From Sulfurimonas sp. (lineage in GTDB: Bacteria; Campylobacterota; Campylobacteria; Campylobacterales; Sulfurimonadaceae), in assembly GCA_015487435.1 (NCBI GenBank), contig WFPU01000262.1, forward strand, positions 1 through 8,844: DNA of 8,844 bases. Reading direction: 5' to 3'. A program made the position numbers and the translations under genes. The stretch's first letter is position 1, and each line of letters begins with the position of its first letter. The notes beneath the pieces were generated by a model that was not told the DNA's origin, did not search any database, and was given only the letters and a program-made list of their open reading frames with translations. Shown piece by piece: positions 5,982 to 8,844 of the stretch.

Positions 5982-7883
5982 TTACTCCTCGTCCCAAATA
6001 GGAATATCACCATCCCATAGATTGTCATCAATTGTATGCTGTTGTACTGGTTGAGAATGTTTGATGGTTTTGGATGTTACCATATTTGCCTCTTTGGTTT
6101 GGTTCTTGAGTCTTTGTTTCGCTCTTCTCGCTTTTTTACTTTTATGGACTGATTCTTCAATCTGTTTATGTAATTCCTCATGAGCATTTAATATTTTATC
6201 CATGTCAATATGATAAATATTTTTTTCATGTAATCGTTTTTTAATTAAGTTAAATTCCCACAGTGTCATATCTGGCATGGACTGGTCTGCAACAGGGATT
6301 TTAAAGTATTTTTGTAGTAATTCATCGTAAAACCAAATGTATTTGATATTTCTAGGGTCTCTTTTAAAAATAAATTTTTTCTTTTTTCCTGTGCTGTCAT
6401 CTTTCGCATGTATTTTTGCTCGAAGTGAATGAGCATAGTAATTAAGCCCTTCAATTGTAACTCCATTTTTTTGGATACTTCTTTCATAAATAGGAAGAAA
6501 ATCGAGAGTGATACTAAGTGGATCGGAAGGTTTTGGTAAGAGACCTATTGGTGCTTCTCCTTCAAAGATACCTTTATCCCAAAGTTTTTTTGGTGGCATA
6601 CCGATACCTTCATGTTTTCGTTCATGATATATCTTTGTAATGTGAGTAATAAGCCATTTCTCAAATTCTCCAAAGGTCATCGCTGCATGCTTCTCTGAGT
6701 CATATTCTTTTCTTTGTTGAGTGTTAGAAAAAGTAGTACCGGGAATTTCATGAACGGGAGTCATAAGTGTTCCTATTGCTCGTTCTATATGTCCTCCATA
6801 GTTTGGTTTGCCGATAGGTCGAAATTCAATATTTATGCCATGAATGAGTCCTGCTGACTTTAAAGCTTTTGCTCTGAAATCAGCTCCATTATCAACATGA
6901 ATAGTCTCTGGAAATCCCCATGCATTCCATTCTGCATCAATTTCTAAACGATTGAGGAGTTGATTTTTTGGTAGTGCCATATTTGTTATGCACATAGCAA
7001 CAGATACACTACTTGGTGGATTGAGTGAAAGATAATAGCCTACAATCATTCTACTATATACATCGGTTGCAACAGTAATATAGGGTCTGCCTATTGGCTC
7101 TCTACTTTCATCATCAACCAAAATCAAATCAACCTTCGTATGGTCAATTTGAACAATTTGCATTGGATAGTCGGTTTTGAATTTATCGGGAGCTGGTTCA
7201 AATTTTGTTCGTGCTAGAGCTCGGTTGCCTTGCTTCTTTAATACATCATATTCCGAAAGAGCATGAATTCTGTTTCTGATGGTACTCTTACCGGGTGCCT
7301 GTAGGTTTTGCTTTTTACACTCAATGAAGACTTTTGTTGTAACAGACTGTATAGAGGGTCTTTGATGTGTCAAATAGTAGTTTTCAATAACAGATTGTAT
7401 GATTTGTTCAACTTTTTTGTCTATTCGTTTTTCACCTTTTTTTCTTCCTGAAGCCTTTGGAAGAAGACCTACGAGTGTACCAGTAGTTTTGTATTGCTTT
7501 AGCCATCTGTATATAGTGGTAAAATGAACTCCTATTTTGTTTGCATATTCTTCAATTTCTGCTTTTGAAATGGTATTGGATAAAATGGGTTCAATTGCAT
7601 TAAATCTTCTTGTCATTTCTTTAAATTCATCGTCAGTGAACTCAGCAATATCTTTTAAAATAACATTTTTATGTTCAGTTTGCAGTGTTTCGGCAGATAC
7701 AGGTTTTAAATCTGAAATTGACAGTCTTTTAGCTCGCTTGGTTTCGATATCTATACCAACAACTTCTTTAAAATCTATAATGCTAGAAATCTTGTAAATT
7801 CTCTCATCATACGATACATATTCATTTTCTTTGATTTTTGTCATACTTCGGTCAAGCTGAACAGCTTCAGTATTATCATACAT
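5982..7883 (-). CDS. tnsB: TnsB/TniA-type DDE transposase
   Basis: TnsB binds the transposon ends and joins the 3' ends to target DNA. From the chosen start it has 633 residues. A first helix-turn-helix lies at about 107-130 (YANKIGVHFTTIYRWLKQ) and a second at about 155-210. The RNase H-like rve core spans about 240-420 with D247 (VQIDHT), D331 (HVDNGADF) and E367 (GGHIERA). Spacing between the last two is 35, the classic DD35E, so catalysis should be intact. A beta-barrel-like region follows (450-530). A basic helix leads to an acidic and aromatic C-terminal tail (LWDGDIPIWDEE), like the TnsB hook that docks on TnsC. ATG 7883 is preferred because AAGGAG lies 10 bases upstream, at the very end of tnsA. 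The in-frame ATG at 7913 adds 10 residues but lacks a ribosome site and would overlap tnsA by 29 bases. The end of the gene carries the ribosome site for tnsC. Confidence 0.95.
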   Translation of the reverse strand: MYDNTEAVQLDRSMTKIKENEYVSYDERIYKISSIIDFKEVVGIDIETKRAKRLSISDLKPVSAETLQTEHKNVILKDIAEFTDDEFKEMTRRFNAIEPILSNTISKAEIEEYANKIGVHFTTIYRWLKQYKTTGTLVGLLPKASGRKKGEKRIDKKVEQIIQSVIENYYLTHQRPSIQSVTTKVFIECKKQNLQAPGKSTIRNRIHALSEYDVLKKQGNRALARTKFEPAPDKFKTDYPMQIVQIDHTKVDLILVDDESREPIGRPYITVATDVYSRMIVGYYLSLNPPSSVSVAMCITNMALPKNQLLNRLEIDAEWNAWGFPETIHVDNGADFRAKALKSAGLIHGINIEFRPIGKPNYGGHIERAIGTLMTPVHEIPGTTFSNTQQRKEYDSEKHAAMTFGEFEKWLITHITKIYHERKHEGIGMPPKKLWDKGIFEGEAPIGLLPKPSDPLSITLDFLPIYERSIQKNGVTIEGLNYYAHSLRAKIHAKDDSTGKKKKFIFKRDPRNIKYIWFYDELLQKYFKIPVADQSMPDMTLWEFNLIKKRLHEKNIYHIDMDKILNAHEELHKQIEESVHKSKKARRAKQRLKNQTKEANMVTSKTIKHSQPVQQHTIDDNLWDGDIPIWDEE

Positions 7884-7884
7884 A

Positions 7885-8568
7885 TTATTGTATCTCCTTA
7901 ATACGATTTTCATTTATCCATACGGTAGTAGTGATAGATAATGGATTGTCAAGTTGACATACAAGTTGTTTAGTTGAAACCAAATGCCATATATGTCCTA
8001 AAGCTATTGCTTTGTCTTCTTGTGTTACATAAAGATATTCTAAGACTTCTTCAATAATTGTGGTGCCCTTATTTTGAATAAAAGATAAAATACTTAATGT
8101 CTCGTCTCTATCATATATAAGCTTTTTGTACTTTTTGAGAAATAGAATATTTTTAAGATATGGTGTTCTGATTCTGCTTTCATCATAAATCTTAAAAAGC
8201 ATATGATTAGCTTGAGCATATTTCACAGCTATTTTGAATTTTTTTCTGAGTTGTTCCCAATCTTTTATCAATCTATTTCTGGGCTTTACTTCAATAAGAA
8301 GAGGTTTTCTGCTTATTGACATTGTTTGAGTAGCTGGTTCATTAAAGTGAACCAAAAAATCAGGGGTGTATGTAGTCTCTCTACCATTGTCATTTGTATA
8401 ACCTATTGTACATGGTTGCTCAACTACATCATTGACACTGTCATTAAACTCTAATAATGTAAGCAAATCTCTTTCTAGGGTGGATTCAAATTCAATACTT
8501 TTTTGTTTTCTGAAAGAATAGTATCCAGATACACTACCGTAGGTATAGCCTATTTTACGGTTTTTCAT
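7885..8568 (-). CDS. tnsA: TnsA-type transposon endonuclease
   Basis: TnsA cleaves the 5' ends of Tn7-like elements so that, with TnsB, they move by cut-and-paste. From ATG 8568 it has 227 residues. The segment SVSGYYSFRK followed by FESTLERDLL (27-36) is the family signature at the N-terminus and carries the first acidic catalytic residue. TPDFLV (D70) and LIEVKP (E93, K95) complete the PD-(D/E)XK-like site. In Tn7 TnsA the matching site uses E, D, Q and K; here the third position is E. Residues about 150-216 resemble the TnsA C-terminal winged-helix domain that contacts TnsC. ATG 8568 is preferred: AAGGTG lies 9 bases upstream. A GTG at 8595 would add 9 residues without a visible ribosome site. 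The gene is first in the operon, adjacent to the transposon end. Its TAA is one base before the tnsB ATG. Confidence 0.93.
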   Translation of the reverse strand: MKNRKIGYTYGSVSGYYSFRKQKSIEFESTLERDLLTLLEFNDSVNDVVEQPCTIGYTNDNGRETTYTPDFLVHFNEPATQTMSISRKPLLIEVKPRNRLIKDWEQLRKKFKIAVKYAQANHMLFKIYDESRIRTPYLKNILFLKKYKKLIYDRDETLSILSFIQNKGTTIIEEVLEYLYVTQEDKAIALGHIWHLVSTKQLVCQLDNPLSITTTVWINENRIKEIQ

Positions 8569-8608
8569 TGATATTTTCACCTTATAACCTTTCACAATGG
8601 CAATTTAG

Positions 8609-8624
8609 TAGCATTGTTTGTTGA
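8609..8624 (+). repeat. Putative TnsB binding site, copy 1 (innermost)
   Basis: TAGCATTGTTTGTTGA, preceded by TAG. It matches copy 2 at 12 of 16 positions without gaps. It lies about 40 bases upstream of the tnsA start and overlaps neither flanking gene if ATG 8568 is used. Confidence 0.65.
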
Positions 8625-8639
8625 GGAATGGTAAGATAG

Positions 8640-8655
8640 TAGCATAGTTTAATAA
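8640..8655 (+). repeat. Putative TnsB binding site, copy 2
   Basis: TAGCATAGTTTAATAA, also preceded by TAG. It is closest to the consensus: 12/16 to copies 1 and 3, 13/16 to copy 4. It begins 31 bases from copy 1. The candidate tnsA -10 lies inside it. Confidence 0.7.
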
Positions 8656-8677
8656 ACTTTTTAGTAGTATTTGTTAA
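8649..8677 (-). promoter_or_regulatory. Candidate tnsABC promoter overlapping putative TnsB sites
   Basis: On the minus strand TTAACA (8677-8672) and TATTAA (8654-8649) are 17 bases apart. This is a near-consensus -35 and a moderate -10, about 80 bases before tnsA. The -35 falls in repeat copy 3 and the -10 in copy 2. If TnsB binds these repeats it would also block this promoter, giving autoregulation as proposed for other Tn7-like ends. Confidence 0.35.
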
Positions 8678-8680
8678 TAA
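8665..8680 (+). repeat. Putative TnsB binding site, copy 3
   Basis: TAGTATTTGTTAATAA, preceded by TAG. It matches copy 2 at 12 of 16 positions and begins 25 bases from it. The candidate tnsA -35 overlaps its right half. Confidence 0.6.
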
Positions 8681-8715
8681 AATCATTTCTAAACTCCTAT
8701 TTTAGTATTAGATTT

Positions 8716-8731
8716 TAGCAAGGTTTGATAA
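8716..8731 (+). repeat. Putative terminal TnsB binding site, copy 4
   Basis: TAGCAAGGTTTGATAA. It matches copy 2 at 13 of 16 positions, begins 51 bases from copy 3, and is the outermost copy, just inside the point where comM coding similarity starts. A wider gap between the terminal site and the next one is common at Tn7-like ends. Confidence 0.6.
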
Positions 8732-8739
8732 AAATGTCA

Positions 8740-8844
8740 GATGTAATGAGTTGGAGATTCAGAAGTATAAAAACAGACTCTCTGAACCTTTTTTAGACCG
8801 AATTGACATCAATATTGTGATGCAGAATGTCTCTAGTGATGACA
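8740..8844 (+). pseudogene. comM: comM (yifB) 3' fragment interrupted by the transposon
   Basis: The plus frame reads RCNELEIQKYKNRLSEPF followed by LDRIDINIVMQNVSSDD and remains open at the window end. This is the region of ComM/YifB, a Mg-chelatase-like AAA+ protein, that follows the CPCG...CxC cysteines. ComM is a branch-migration helicase needed for natural transformation. Frame similarity stops just before 8740: the residue where the first cysteine of CRC is expected reads V, and a stop lies upstream at 8709-8711. The N-terminal part, with Walker A and B, should be beyond the other end of the element. As it stands the fragment lacks the ATPase core, so comM is inactivated unless the element excises. 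Confidence 0.82.

Larger units (their letters stand above)
1..8739 (-). mobile_element. Tn7-like transposon (tnsABC) inserted in comM; only the tnsA-proximal end is in the window
   Basis: The tnsA-tnsB-tnsC operon, an array of four direct 16-base repeats next to tnsA, and an interrupted comM immediately outside define one end of a Tn7-like element. The predicted tip is at about 8739, reading inward TGACATTTTTATC on the minus strand. This is TGA rather than the usual TGT, so it is only a candidate. The following GATGT (8740-8744) would be one copy of a 5-base target duplication. The left limit is not in the window. The restriction-modification operon is taken as cargo because comM does not reappear before position 1, and the IS1595 unit may be a later insertion. 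The gene order and site recall Tn6022/AbaR elements. Confidence 0.65.

Noticed and set aside
7537..7797. Plus-strand open frame of 86 codons opposite tnsB.
   Set aside because: It is antisense to the N-terminal part of tnsB and has no independent support.
8838..8844. GATGACA at the window end as the outer ...ACA tip of the transposon.
   Set aside because: The comM reading frame runs uninterrupted through this point, so it is chromosomal coding sequence.

Overview
The window is AT-rich throughout. Codon use, promoter style and the sequence of a comM remnant at its right edge suggest a Campylobacterota genome (a Sulfurimonas-, Sulfurospirillum- or Arcobacter-like organism). This taxonomic placement is inference. 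The main content is one end of a Tn7-like transposon that has interrupted the chromosomal gene comM.

Layout, left to right. (1) Positions 1-3349, minus strand: a two-gene operon. It has a small DUF6471-type protein, then one nucleotide later a very large restriction-modification enzyme (nuclease, N6-adenine methylase and start of a specificity domain in one chain) that runs off the left edge. (2) Positions 3350-3504: divergent promoters. (3) Positions 3505-4964: an IS1595-family transposase (plus) and a convergent 145-residue coiled-coil/winged-helix protein (minus) whose stop codons overlap. (4) Positions 4965-5069: a short gap with a strong hairpin at the start of the 145-residue gene. (5) Positions 5070-8568, minus strand: a tight tnsA-tnsB-tnsC operon encoding an endonuclease, a DDE transposase and an AAA+ regulator. 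(6) Positions 8569-8739: the transposon end, with four copies of a 16-base repeat that look like TnsB binding sites and a candidate tnsA promoter among them. (7) Positions 8740-8844: plus-strand coding sequence for the conserved C-terminal part of the ComM/YifB AAA+ protein, cut off on its 5' side by the transposon.

How it fits together. TnsA and TnsB would excise and join the element, and TnsC would link them to a target-selection protein. Insertion in comM with the order tnsA-tnsB-tnsC recalls the Tn6022/AbaR islands of Acinetobacter. No TniQ/TnsD-type target selector is encoded next to tnsC. That position is occupied by the IS1595-type pair, so the selector is outside the window, replaced or lost. 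The restriction-modification operon is plausible defence cargo. The other transposon end and the 5' part of comM should lie beyond position 1.

No tRNA, rRNA or CRISPR array was seen.
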